Of a stretch of 34,850 bases of DNA, positions 16,744-25,014 are shown one piece after another. Source of the DNA: Rhizobium aethiopicum (GTDB lineage: Bacteria; Pseudomonadota; Alphaproteobacteria; Rhizobiales; Rhizobiaceae); NCBI RefSeq assembly GCF_014197535.1, contig NZ_JACIFV010000042.1:1-34850 (forward strand), in the 5' to 3' direction. Both the position numbers and the translations under genes were made by a program. Within the stretch, counting starts at the first letter, position 1, and each line of letters opens with the position of its first letter. The notes under the pieces were generated by a model. It was not told the DNA's origin and made no database searches. It saw only the letters and a list, made by a program, of their open reading frames with translations.

Positions 16744-17986
16744 GGGCGCGCATCCGGTCGATGTACCAGGTGGCGAACTTGTCGAGGTTCGTCTCGGAGA
16801 AGCGGGAATAGGGCCCCGGCTGATAAGCGGGATCGAGAGCGCCGGCATGGGAACGGGCGACGAGGTCGGCGTCCTGATCCGTCGTTGCGACCCAGACATC
16901 CGTCAGCTTGTCGAGATCGTAATCGACCCCTTCGACGGCATCTTTGTGGACCAGCCATTTGGTGCGGACCAGCGTCTTGCCCGCCGAAAGCGGGATGACG
17001 GTTGCGACGACTGCATGGTCGCCCATGAAGTGGTTCCAGCTGTTATGACCCCAGAGATGCGTGTCGCCGAGATCCTTGCGGGTGATGTGACCGAGCAGCT
17101 TGGAGGATCCGGCGGTGGCATCGGGGGTCTGGGATTCGCCGGCGCCTGCTATGATCAGCCGCTGCGTGCGGAAGTTTGTGGCGCAGTCGGTGAGCTGCTC
17201 GATGGCAGCCGAGGGGAAACCGTCGGCCTCCCATGCCTGCGTGCGTTCCTCGTAAAGGCGGAAATGCTCCTCTGCCTGCTCACGGTCTTCCGGGCTCAGC
17301 GTTTCAGGGTCGAAGCCGAAGTCGAGATCGACGAAGGAGACGCAGAGCTCCGGGTGGTTGGCGGAGCAATGGTAGCATTCGCGATTGTTTTCCATCGTCA
17401 GCTTCCAGTTGCCGTCCTCGACGACGTCGGTCTGGTGGGCGATCTTGGCGTTGCGGATGTCGTAGGGAGCGAGACGCTCGACCATCGCCTGTTCGAGGCC
17501 GGCAATGTCCTCGGGCGGATTGTCGGAGAGGCAGACGTAGATCAGCCCGCCGATCGATTTGAAGGTAACCGGCTTCAGGCCGTGACAGTCCTTGTCGAAA
17601 TCCTTGCCCATATGAGGGGCGTAGCTGAGTTCGCCCGTCAGCTCATAGGTCCAGGTGTGGTAGGGGCAGACGAGCTTCGAAACGATCGTCTTGCCCGGAT
17701 TGAGAAGGCGGGAGCCGCGATGGCGGCAGACATTGTGCAGGACGCGAATTTCGCCGTCGTCGTCGCGCAGGAGGATCAGGCTCGTCTTGCCGATATCGAT
17801 CACCGTGGCGTCGCCGGGTTCGGGAACGTCGCAGTCGAGGCCGACGCAGATCCAGTGCTTGTGGAAGAAGACGTCGATGTCAGCTTCGAACACATCTTCC
17901 CTGGTGTAAAGGCCGGCCGGCAGCGAATGGCCGTCGGCACGGGCTTCGAGAAGGGCCGAAATCGAAGATGGAAGCCTATTTAGCAT
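16733..17986 (-). CDS. gbcA: Rieske non-heme iron oxygenase, betaine N-demethylase (GbcA/Stc2-like)
   Basis: The 417-residue protein has the Rieske centre C87-x-H89 and C107-x-x-H110 (NVCRHRGSRL and VCPYHTW). The mononuclear iron site follows at NNRECYHCSANHPEL (H206 and H211), with an acidic ligand probably in TTDQDADLV (about D370-D372). Family members GbcA (glycine betaine) and Stc2 (proline betaine) remove one N-methyl group as formaldehyde. The formaldehyde genes at 979-3568 and the betaine importer support this class of reaction; the substrate cannot be decided from the sequence, but proline-type enzymes nearby favour a proline or hydroxyproline betaine. An AGAGG ribosome site precedes the start. 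It heads a minus-strand operon divergent from a LysR gene. Confidence 0.92.
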   Translation of the reverse strand: MLNRLPSSISALLEARADGHSLPAGLYTREDVFEADIDVFFHKHWICVGLDCDVPEPGDATVIDIGKTSLILLRDDDGEIRVLHNVCRHRGSRLLNPGKTIVSKLVCPYHTWTYELTGELSYAPHMGKDFDKDCHGLKPVTFKSIGGLIYVCLSDNPPEDIAGLEQAMVERLAPYDIRNAKIAHQTDVVEDGNWKLTMENNRECYHCSANHPELCVSFVDLDFGFDPETLSPEDREQAEEHFRLYEERTQAWEADGFPSAAIEQLTDCATNFRTQRLIIAGAGESQTPDATAGSSKLLGHITRKDLGDTHLWGHNSWNHFMGDHAVVATVIPLSAGKTLVRTKWLVHKDAVEGVDYDLDKLTDVWVATTDQDADLVARSHAGALDPAYQPGPYSRFSETNLDKFATWYIDRMRAHGY

Positions 17987-18060
17987 GAGAACCTCTTATG
18001 TGAGAGTTTCCCTAGATTGCCCTTGCAGTTACAGGGTTTCAACGGCATAAAAAATCAAGC

Positions 18061-18083
18061 TCGCATAAGTTTTTATCATGCGA
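18061..18083. promoter_or_regulatory. LysR-type operator (TCGCAT-N11-ATGCGA)
   Basis: A perfect inverted repeat with six-base arms, TCGCAT and ATGCGA, separated by 11 AT-rich bases ends 14 bases before the lysR start. It contains the classical T-N11-A core of LysR-type binding sites. It lies within the 111-base spacer between lysR and the divergent gbcA gene, as expected for autoregulation combined with activation of the neighbour. Confidence 0.65.
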
Positions 18084-18097
18084 AAAGAGGTTTGAAG

Positions 18098-18985
18098 ATG
18101 CAGTTCCGAAAACGGCTCCCGTCGCTGACGGCACTGGTGACGCTGGAAGCGGTTCTGCGCAGGAAGAGCTTCACCACGGCCGCGACCGAGCTCGGCGTCA
18201 CCCAGGCCGCGGTCAGCCGCCAGATCGCCTTGCTGGAAGAGGAACTCGGCCAGCCGCTGTTCCTGCGCAAGCACCGGGCGATTGAGCCGACGGCAGCCTG
18301 CGTCAGCCTCGGCGCGACGCTCGCCAAGAGTTTTGCCGATATCGCCGAAAGCGTGGAGGCGATCCAGTCGCGCAGCCAGGACGTGGTGACGATCGGGGCG
18401 ACCGTCGCCTTCTCGTCCTTCTGGCTGCTGCCGCGGCTCGCCGAATTCCGCCGGGCGAATCCCGGAATTCTGGTCCGGGTGATATCCCAGGACAGTCCGA
18501 TTGCGCTCGACGGCGGAGAGGTCGATGTGGCGATCCGCTACGGCCTGCCTCCCTTCAGCGATGGAACCGTCATCGCCTCGCGCAGCGACGTCATCTCCCC
18601 CGTCTGCTCTCCGGATTATCTCAGGCGTCGGGGAGATGGTCCGCTCGGCCCAGCGGACGAATTCATCGAAACGGATGTTGTCGACCGTTCCTGGTACAAC
18701 TGGTCGCAATGGGTTTCGCTGACCGGCTCCAGTATCGAGGTCAAGCCGTCGCTGCGGTTCAACCATTATACCGAGAGCATCGCGGCGGCGCGCGCCGGGC
18801 AGGGGATTGCGCTCGGATGGCGCCTGCTGGTCGGCACCTTTCTCGAGGACGGGACGCTGGTGCGCGCTGGGGATAGCGAGCTTGCCGCAGAGGGGCGTTA
18901 CAACGTGATCGTGCCCGTCAAAGCCAAGCGCAGCAATGCTCGCGACCTCGCCGCCGCCTGGCTGACGGGGTCGCTGCACGGTTGA
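18098..18985 (+). CDS. LysR-family transcriptional regulator (GcvA-like)
   Basis: The start at ATG 18098 (295 residues) is chosen because AAAAGAGG lies eight bases upstream; an in-frame start at 18017 would cover the operator. Residues about 8-67 form the LysR winged helix (FTTAATELGVTQAAVSRQIALLEEELGQPLF). Residues about 95-290 form the periplasmic-binding-protein-like effector domain (TIGATVAFSSFWLLPRL), closest in style to GcvA/AmpR-type regulators. It diverges from the Rieske demethylase operon and is the likely regulator of gbcA-gbcB. The downstream neighbour is convergent. Confidence 0.9.
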   Translation: MQFRKRLPSLTALVTLEAVLRRKSFTTAATELGVTQAAVSRQIALLEEELGQPLFLRKHRAIEPTAACVSLGATLAKSFADIAESVEAIQSRSQDVVTIGATVAFSSFWLLPRLAEFRRANPGILVRVISQDSPIALDGGEVDVAIRYGLPPFSDGTVIASRSDVISPVCSPDYLRRRGDGPLGPADEFIETDVVDRSWYNWSQWVSLTGSSIEVKPSLRFNHYTESIAAARAGQGIALGWRLLVGTFLEDGTLVRAGDSELAAEGRYNVIVPVKAKRSNARDLAAAWLTGSLHG

Positions 18986-19000
18986 TCGGAAAAGCCAAGG

Positions 19001-20653
19001 TTACAGACCCAACCCGGGCGTTGCCGTCCGGTGCACGCCTTTGGGAACGAACGCGAAGCGATCTGCCAAGCCGAGGAAATCGGCGGCCAAGTGAATGACC
19101 GAAAGCCACATTTCCGTGCCCTGCAGGCTGGGTTCACCGCCGTCGGCAAAAGGAAATCCCTCGCCGTCCCGCCATCTGTCCCGCGCCCTTGAGATGAGAT
19201 TGCGCGCAATCGCCTCCCCATCGGCTCTCCTGTATTCGGTTTGGCGGGCAATCAGTAGCAGAGGGTGGATCGTATCGAGCAGGTTGCAGGCATTGTATTT
19301 CTCCGCAACGAAACCTTTGTGATTGCGATAGTTCAAGTGAATCGTTTCGAGTGCGGCATGCGGGTGCGGAAGCGCAACGCCGAATTGGGCATAGGTGCCG
19401 CGCGTCAGCCGATAAAAGCCGTTCACCGGCTGCAGCCATCCCTCCAGCGCTGTCGGCTCGCCCCAAAGGCCGGAGACGCCGTCGGCATGCCGGCTCAGCC
19501 ACTCGAAGAGCGCCTGCCGCGGATGCCGAATGCCGAAATACTTCGCATTGAAGTACATAGCGGTGCCGATGGCATCAACGACGCTGCCGGCGTGCCATGC
19601 CCTGCTTTGCCATGGCAGCGCGCTGAGCCATCGGTCGAGGTCCTGAGCGTCGAGCCGAACGGCCTGGACAGGGTGCCGCGGGCTGGAGCCGAGCAGCTCC
19701 AGCGCATATCCAACCGAAAGGATGTTGTAGAGCGCCTTCGGATCATCCCTCAGGGCTTTGTCCGGCACGCGCGCATGCTCTTCCGGGAAAAGGCCGGTCG
19801 CCGGTTCCTGGAGATCTTGGAGACGTTCGATGGTCTCCGACGGATCGATGTCCGGCGGCACGTGGCCGAAGCCGGCGGCAATTTCGATCGCGTCGCACAG
19901 ATGCCGGATCGCCGGCCGCCTGATGCCGTCCGCTTCCAGCGATTCATAATTTCCCTGGGTTTTCCAACGCGCAAGAATATCCGGCCATTGTTCTTGTGCC
20001 TTCTGCCCGAGCTTGAGCAATTGATCTTCGGTGTTGCCCGTGCCCGATTTTTCGGCGGCCGAACCCCGGCTTCGCAACACCCGGGCGGGAACGCCGCCGG
20101 CAATCGCCATGGCGGGAATATTGCCGGTCACGACCGCCCCGGCAGCGATCACGGCGCCATTTCCGATCATCGTGCCATCGAGGATCACGCAATTGGCGCC
20201 GATCCACACATCGTCGCCGATCGTGATGCCGATGCTGACGACGCCCTGGCGGTGTATCGGCAGATCAGGATCGTCGAAGCCATGGTTGAAGCCGACGATC
20301 GATGCATGCGAGGCAATCCTCACCCCATTGCCGCACGTCACCTTGCCGGAAACGCAGGCATAGGGATTGACGGAACAATCATCGCCTAGGATCACTTCGC
20401 CGCGCACGAGCGCGTGGCCCGCAATCCACGACCGCTCGCCCATCGTCAGGCTTTCGGTGAAGATTGCGGCATTCTCGGCGATGTAGGACGTCTCGGCCAA
20501 AGCTGCACCGCATGACCGCCGAAGCTCCGCCTTGCGAGAAAGATACGCGGGATGATGAAGATCCGATGGGATGCGTTCCCAGGGGAGATATTGCAGCCTG
20601 CGCGCTTCCTTATCCTCGCTCGCCGGTGCTTGCGGGCTATTGGCGTGATCCAT
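19001..20653 (-). CDS. Two-domain protein: hexapeptide-repeat acyltransferase plus C-terminal alpha-helical toroid-like domain
   Basis: The 550-residue frame starts at ATG 20653 with GAGGA six bases upstream; ATG 20665 is less likely. Residues about 50-200 show left-handed beta-helix hexapeptide repeats (IGDDVWIGANCVILDGTMIGNGAVIAAGAVVT) ending in IPAMAIAGGVPARVLR, the signature of CatB/LacA-type acetyltransferases; a His suited to catalysis occurs in GFNHGFD. Residues about 230-550 are rich in helices with repeated W, H and Y positions (YFGIRHPRQALFEWL, FYRLTRGTYAQFG) and resemble an alpha/alpha-toroid such as heparinase/cyclase-like folds; this second call is tentative. A polysaccharide or glycoconjugate modification role is possible. 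No obvious link to the neighbouring LysR or copper genes is seen. Confidence 0.75.
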   Translation of the reverse strand: MDHANSPQAPASEDKEARRLQYLPWERIPSDLHHPAYLSRKAELRRSCGAALAETSYIAENAAIFTESLTMGERSWIAGHALVRGEVILGDDCSVNPYACVSGKVTCGNGVRIASHASIVGFNHGFDDPDLPIHRQGVVSIGITIGDDVWIGANCVILDGTMIGNGAVIAAGAVVTGNIPAMAIAGGVPARVLRSRGSAAEKSGTGNTEDQLLKLGQKAQEQWPDILARWKTQGNYESLEADGIRRPAIRHLCDAIEIAAGFGHVPPDIDPSETIERLQDLQEPATGLFPEEHARVPDKALRDDPKALYNILSVGYALELLGSSPRHPVQAVRLDAQDLDRWLSALPWQSRAWHAGSVVDAIGTAMYFNAKYFGIRHPRQALFEWLSRHADGVSGLWGEPTALEGWLQPVNGFYRLTRGTYAQFGVALPHPHAALETIHLNYRNHKGFVAEKYNACNLLDTIHPLLLIARQTEYRRADGEAIARNLISRARDRWRDGEGFPFADGGEPSLQGTEMWLSVIHLAADFLGLADRFAFVPKGVHRTATPGLGL

Positions 20654-20820
20654 CCTGTTCCTCATTCTCAGGTTCGGTCGCCGAAGACTCGTTTATGTCA
20701 AGCGATCCATCTCCTAGCGGTATCAGACGCCGTGAGCGGTTCGAAAGCAAGATGCAGAGAATGGGCCGGTCGCTGGCCGTTTGCCTCGATGCGGTCGTTG
20801 CGCCATGCCTCCAGCGTGAC

Positions 20821-21714
20821 TTACATGGCAACCGGCTCAAGCATGCCGAACCATGCCACCAGACCGACGACCGCAAGCGCCAGGACGATTTCGACAACGG
20901 TTCCGATCCTGAGTGCCGTCACAGCTCCATGAGACCAGGAGAGTTTTGGTACGAGCACATACCTGTGGAGGATCGCCAGTCCGATCATCGACAGGACGAG
21001 CAGGATCTTCAGGGAAAGCAGAAGCTGATAGGTAACGGACCAGTCGAGCGGGAAACCGCCGATGATCAGGAACATGTTGGCGACTCCGGAGATCAAAACC
21101 GCACCGACTGCGACGTGGCCTGCCGTGGAGAAACGGACGAGCGCCGTCGTCGCGTCGCGGCCGGCCTGGCGATCTGACAGCAGCGGCAAAATGAACGCGA
21201 CCGGGATCAGCGCCCCGAACCAGGCGCCTCCCGCCAGGACATGGACGATATCGTTGCCCCGATGCAGTGCGCGAAGCCAGCCGGTGTTCATGGCGGCATG
21301 GCCGCTCGCGGCAAGACCGGCCAGCAGGAATCCCGCGGCGACCGTCATGGTAGCGGCCCGCAATCGCATGGGCGTCGCGACGTGTGCGAGCAAAAGCGCA
21401 GCGGTTCCCGCCGCCTGCCATATCCACGCCGTGCCGATCGCGGTGTCGGAAAGAACATCCAGCATTGCGCTGAAATCAAATGCCTGCGCCCAGTCTTCAC
21501 TGAGGATCGCGGACCTGAACGGGAGAGCAACGATCGTTGCGGCGACGATGCTGCCGAGGGCAAGGGCTCGAAGCCAATATTGCCGTGCCCAGATATTCCC
21601 GGAAAGGGAAGCGGGAACGAGCAGCCACAGATATGCGGAGCTGCCCCACAGATACAGGGCAGCGACGTCCAGGAAAAAGCGGCAAGCGCTATAGACTGTC
21701 TCGGGCGTGATCAC
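20821..21714 (-). CDS. copD: Copper resistance protein CopD family, inner-membrane
   Basis: The 297-residue protein has about eight hydrophobic segments, conserved HVLAGGAWFGALIP and GHAAMNTGW stretches and the terminal FSTAGHVAVGAVLISG segment, as in CopD/PcoD. Histidines and methionines in these segments probably carry copper across or into the inner membrane. The start codon lies inside the copC stop codon region (ATGA overlap), the normal CopC-CopD arrangement. It ends the minus-strand copper set. Confidence 0.9.
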   Translation of the reverse strand: MITPETVYSACRFFLDVAALYLWGSSAYLWLLVPASLSGNIWARQYWLRALALGSIVAATIVALPFRSAILSEDWAQAFDFSAMLDVLSDTAIGTAWIWQAAGTAALLLAHVATPMRLRAATMTVAAGFLLAGLAASGHAAMNTGWLRALHRGNDIVHVLAGGAWFGALIPVAFILPLLSDRQAGRDATTALVRFSTAGHVAVGAVLISGVANMFLIIGGFPLDWSVTYQLLLSLKILLVLSMIGLAILHRYVLVPKLSWSHGAVTALRIGTVVEIVLALAVVGLVAWFGMLEPVAM

Positions 21715-22082
21715 GGCTTGACGGTGAAGATATAGCTGCCGCTGGTCTTATGTCCGTCGGTCGAAAGCACATGCCAGTCGACGGTGTAGTCGCCTGGTGC
21801 CAGCGTTGTGGGAACCGGAACCGTCAGAACCTTGCCATCGTCCTTCAGCCCGGCTTCGCCAAGCTTGATGTCCTTCTTGCCCGGGTCTGTGACCTTTACG
21901 CCGCTGAACTTGAGATCGAGTTCCTCGGTGAAAGTCAGGTCGAGTTCGCCGGGAGAGATGACGGACGCCTTCTCCGCCGGGCTCGAAGTTTTCAGGTGGG
22001 CGTGAGCCAAGGCCTGGCCGGCGGCCACGGCCGTCACGATCAGTGCGATGGAAGCGATGCGGGGGAGTTTCGACATAGTCAT
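21711..22082 (-). CDS. copC: Periplasmic copper-binding protein CopC
   Basis: The start at ATG 22082 is chosen (123 residues), with AAGGAA ten bases upstream; ATG 22076 is nearly equivalent, and an upstream in-frame ATG at 22169 is rejected because it precedes the signal peptide by 30 residues. A signal peptide ends at GQALA, so the mature chain starts HAHLKTSSPAEK. The N-terminal His with the Asp and His of STDGHKTSG gives the Cu(II) site of CopC. A beta-sandwich pattern (LDLTFTEELDLKFSGVKV, YTVDWHVLS) follows. It probably hands copper to CopD. Confidence 0.92.
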   Translation of the reverse strand: MTMSKLPRIASIALIVTAVAAGQALAHAHLKTSSPAEKASVISPGELDLTFTEELDLKFSGVKVTDPGKKDIKLGEAGLKDDGKVLTVPVPTTLAPGDYTVDWHVLSTDGHKTSGSYIFTVKP

Positions 22083-22172
22083 CTCATCTGTTTCCTTTGA
22101 AGTTGCCAGTTGGAGCGGTCGTTTGTCAAAGTTTCGTCGAAGGGCGGATGCGATCGTCTTCATCGACATCTC

Positions 22173-23546
22173 TCAAGCGAAGGCACGCCGAAGCGGCGGG
22201 ATCGTGCGAATGATGGCCTGGTCGACCGCGATCATCAGCAGGATGGCGAGACCGGTCAGCGGAAACGCCAGGGCGAAGACAGCCGCGATGATCCATAGGC
22301 CGATATAAACCGATCGCCGCGGCGGCAGCGGCGGAACCCCCACACGTCCGGACGGCCGCCTCTTCCACCACATGACGACGCCGGTCACGCAGGAAAGAAT
22401 GATCGCCAGGCAGGTGGCAAGCATCAGGAATTGATTGACGCGACCGAATTCGCGCCCCTGGTGGACGTTGATGCCCCACTCGATGGCTCTTCCGAAAATC
22501 GGATACTGGCCGTAGGAGATATCGACGAGCGGTTTGCCGGAATACTGGTCGATGTGGATCATCCGCTCCTTGGCGAGGTCATCGGGATAGATCGCCGCGG
22601 AATAGACGCCGGTTTCACCGGAAGGCATGGCAATGTCGAAACCCGGCGTCAGACCGGCGGCCTTTGCGACGTCGACGGCCTTGTTCAGGCCGATCGGCTT
22701 CTTCGACTGGGCGACGGCAATGTCGGAGAGCGGGACCGGAGCCTGTTCGACTGTCCAGCCGACCGCAGGCAGGACGTTCTGGGTAACCTTCTGCGATTTC
22801 GGCACATCGTCCCAGAGTTGCGTCGGATATCCCAGGCCATGGCTTCCTAGCCAGGCCTGCATGTTCGAACCCCAGTAGCCCGACCACGGCATGCCGGTGA
22901 TCGCCAGGAAGAAAATCAGTATGCCCGCGAAAGCACCGGTTACGGCATGCAGGTCGCGCCAGAAGACGCGTCGGGCCGGAGTGCCGCGGACCGTGACGAC
23001 GCCGCCCGTCTGGCGGCGCGGCCACCAGAGATAGATGCCGGTCACGACAAGCACCATGGCGAATCCGCCGGCAATCTCGATCAGCTTGTTTGGAAGGCTC
23101 CCAAACAGAGCAAGACTGTGGATGCGCTTGACGACGTAGTTGAACTCTTCGGTTGAGCCGACCCTATCAAGAATCCTGCCGTTATAGGGATCGATGAAGA
23201 CGAGCGTGGAGCTGGCATCGCTTGACACCGTGACGATGGCCGAGCGCTCAGGCGTTGCCGGGTCCTTGTAGGCGGTGACCGCGGAGCGGGGCACGGCGGC
23301 CGTCGCGATCTCCGCCAGCTTTTCCGGCGCCAGAGGTTGGCCTGAAGCGACGACGTCATAGCGGTAGGCGAAGACGCTTTCGTTGATCTCGTTCTTGAAG
23401 AGATAGAGCGAGCCGGTGATCGCGAGGTTCAGCATGAAGGGAATGACGAGAAGTCCGGCGAAGAAGTGCCAGCGCCAGATGGCGCGATAAAGCGAGACGC
23501 CGGGTACGGCGTTTTCCGCCGGAGCGGCGGAAGTGATAGTCGACAT
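22173..23546 (-). CDS. PepSY-associated transmembrane protein
   Basis: The 457-residue protein has a first membrane helix at about 25-50 (WHFFAGLLVIPFMLNLAITGSLYLF), then a PepSY-like periplasmic part, RRVFWRDLHAVTGAFAGILIFFLAITG at about 190, a second PepSY-like stretch (KAVDVAKAAGLTPGFDI) and further helices towards the C-terminus, including LATCLAIILSCVTGVVMWWKRRP. Proteins of this family (PF03929) are often found with siderophore, heme or copper genes and may act in metal reduction. Conserved His residues in the helices could ligate heme; this is inferred. It lies between the DUF2946-like gene and copC in one minus-strand run. Confidence 0.88.
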   Translation of the reverse strand: MSTITSAAPAENAVPGVSLYRAIWRWHFFAGLLVIPFMLNLAITGSLYLFKNEINESVFAYRYDVVASGQPLAPEKLAEIATAAVPRSAVTAYKDPATPERSAIVTVSSDASSTLVFIDPYNGRILDRVGSTEEFNYVVKRIHSLALFGSLPNKLIEIAGGFAMVLVVTGIYLWWPRRQTGGVVTVRGTPARRVFWRDLHAVTGAFAGILIFFLAITGMPWSGYWGSNMQAWLGSHGLGYPTQLWDDVPKSQKVTQNVLPAVGWTVEQAPVPLSDIAVAQSKKPIGLNKAVDVAKAAGLTPGFDIAMPSGETGVYSAAIYPDDLAKERMIHIDQYSGKPLVDISYGQYPIFGRAIEWGINVHQGREFGRVNQFLMLATCLAIILSCVTGVVMWWKRRPSGRVGVPPLPPRRSVYIGLWIIAAVFALAFPLTGLAILLMIAVDQAIIRTIPPLRRAFA

Positions 23547-23627
23547 GATGAAATTCCGAATCCGTGGCCGCTGGCAAAGGCGCGGCCGAGAACAAAGGGC
23601 GCGCCTCTGCCTGGCTGACGCGCTGGT

Positions 23628-24029
23628 TCAGGTCAGGATCGGGTCGGAAGGAGGGGCTCTGGGACCGGTGTTGGGCGGGTAAATCTGCCGATGTAAGGCT
23701 TCGATGCGGATGGGAAGATCCACCCGAAGGGAAAATGCAACAGCTTTCCCGGCGATGTCTGCAGGTGGCGGAAGCAGGACGGAAGCACTGATCCGGCAGG
23801 CTTCGCAGCCATGATTGTGGGCTTTGTGATCAGTGCCGCTCTTGCCTTCGTCGTCCGCGACGGTGACGCAAAGCGTAGGCAGCGTCCCGTCCGGAAGCAC
23901 ATATTCGGCAAGATTTACGGGGGCGGCCGCGATCGCCGGGGCCTGGTGCGCAAATCCCACAGACACGAGTGCGATGGCGCATAGGATGCGCATCAGCCAT
24001 TTCTCGATCATGTCCAAACGACTTTGCAT
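23628..24029 (-). CDS. DUF2946-like exported His/Cys protein, copper-gene associated
   Basis: The start at ATG 24029 (133 residues) has a strong GGGGGA site five bases upstream; ATG 24044 has none. An N-terminal hydrophobic signal or anchor (LMRILCAIALVSVGFAHQAPAIAAA) points to export. A metal-binding-looking cluster, TDHKAHNHGCEACR, sits in the middle of the protein, as in small DUF2946/DUF2946-like proteins that precede copper and PepSY genes. The function is unknown. It appears to be the first gene of the minus-strand set leading to copD, so metal sensing or handling in the periplasm is a reasonable guess. Confidence 0.7.
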   Translation of the reverse strand: MQSRLDMIEKWLMRILCAIALVSVGFAHQAPAIAAAPVNLAEYVLPDGTLPTLCVTVADDEGKSGTDHKAHNHGCEACRISASVLLPPPADIAGKAVAFSLRVDLPIRIEALHRQIYPPNTGPRAPPSDPILT

Positions 24030-24115
24030 GGTTTCCCCCGCCATTCGGCGTGAAAACGTTGATAATGCTGCCGAGCGGAAAGCTCAATGCGGCAATGTAG
24101 CCGCAGGGTCGACGA

Positions 24116-24610
24116 TCACGAAAGACTCGACCCAAATTTGTCCCAGCCTTCCTTGATCGTCTCCATCGCGACGTTGGTCGACGTGTTGGCCACATGTGGC
24201 AGGGTTGAGATGCGTTCGCCGAGGACGCGGCGGTAGCGGCCGATGTCGCGGGTGCGGATCTTCAGGAGATAGTCGAACCGGCCGGCGATCATGTGGCACT
24301 CCTCGACTTCCCTGATCTTCTTGATGGCGTCGTTGAAGCTCTTCAACGCAGCTTCGCGAGTGTCGGAAAGTTTCACCTCGACGAAAGCGATGTGGTCGAG
24401 CTGCATTTTCGCAGGATTGAGGACGGCCTTGAAGCCTTCGATATAGCCGTCGTTGATCAGCCGTTTGAAGCGGAGCTGACAGGGCGTCTTCGAGAGCCCG
24501 ACGCGCGCGGCGAGATCGGTGATCGACAATCTGCCATCCTCGGCGAGTGCTGCGAGGATCTTTCTGTCGAATTGGTCCAATTCACTAAAGATGTCTGGTT
24601 CACTAGCCAT
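24116..24610 (-). CDS. putR: Lrp/AsnC-family regulator, PutR-like
   Basis: The start at ATG 24610 gives 164 residues, normal for the family. Residues about 12-60 form the helix-turn-helix (LSITDLAARVGLSKTPCQLRFKRL), followed by the RAM ligand domain (HMIAGRFDYLLKIRTRDIGRYR). It diverges from putA, the same arrangement as PutR of Agrobacterium and other alphaproteobacteria, where proline-bound PutR activates putA. The PutA in this window lacks a DNA-binding domain of its own, which agrees with separate control by PutR. An open extension upstream to 24667 has no ribosome site. Confidence 0.92.
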   Translation of the reverse strand: MASEPDIFSELDQFDRKILAALAEDGRLSITDLAARVGLSKTPCQLRFKRLINDGYIEGFKAVLNPAKMQLDHIAFVEVKLSDTREAALKSFNDAIKKIREVEECHMIAGRFDYLLKIRTRDIGRYRRVLGERISTLPHVANTSTNVAMETIKEGWDKFGSSLS

Positions 24611-24783
24611 TTGAGCTCTTAGATGCGTTTTAATAAGTTCATACAGGCTGAAAATGGCGAAAATCAAGTGATATCGTGATTGGCGATCTGTGATACCTTA
24701 CGGGTGGACAATGGGATGAAAGGCGCAGGTGCTTGACGCATCGTCAGGATCGCACCGGCACCACATGCAAAACGGGGTCATGC
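24611..24783. promoter_or_regulatory. putR-putA divergent control region
   Basis: This AT-richer spacer between divergent putR and the putA transcription unit must hold both promoters. An imperfect symmetric element, AATCA at 24662-24666 and TGATT at 24677-24681 around GATATC, and a nearby TGTGATACC are candidates for PutR binding, but the symmetry is poor and no consensus was tested. Confidence 0.35.
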
Positions 24784-24987
24784 ATGGGCAGGGAAACGCA
24801 GGACGACGACGAGAAGCCGGACCTGATCGCCCACTACCGGCCGGTGGCGATAAGGGCCGTGGCGGCAGCGCTCACGCTCAAACGCGACAAGCCGGCGCGC
24901 CCGCTTTGCGAGACGGAATATTCCGGCCCTGTCGTCACCGATGATGCTGGCTGGGACGATGAGCCCGGCGTCTCATTCATCCGTTAA
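24784..24987 (+). CDS. Small hypothetical protein upstream of putA
   Basis: An open frame of 67 residues starts at ATG 24784 (MGRETQDDDEKPDLIAHYRP) and stops 27 bases before putA. It is hydrophilic and acidic at both ends with a basic middle, and has no signal peptide or recognised domain. It lies where the putA mRNA leader must run, so it is either a real small protein made with PutA, an upstream regulatory frame, or chance. The ribosome site (ACGGGG) is weak. No function can be proposed. Confidence 0.45.
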   Translation: MGRETQDDDEKPDLIAHYRPVAIRAVAAALTLKRDKPARPLCETEYSGPVVTDDAGWDDEPGVSFIR

Positions 24988-25014
24988 ACCATATATCGAT
25001 TGATAGGGACCTCC

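Noticed and set aside
15655..16899. Longer reading of the reductase gene from an upstream start at 16899
   Set aside because: The extra 52 residues are low-complexity Ser/Pro-rich sequence from overlapping the Rieske gene in another frame; starts at 16743 or 16722 fit the family length.
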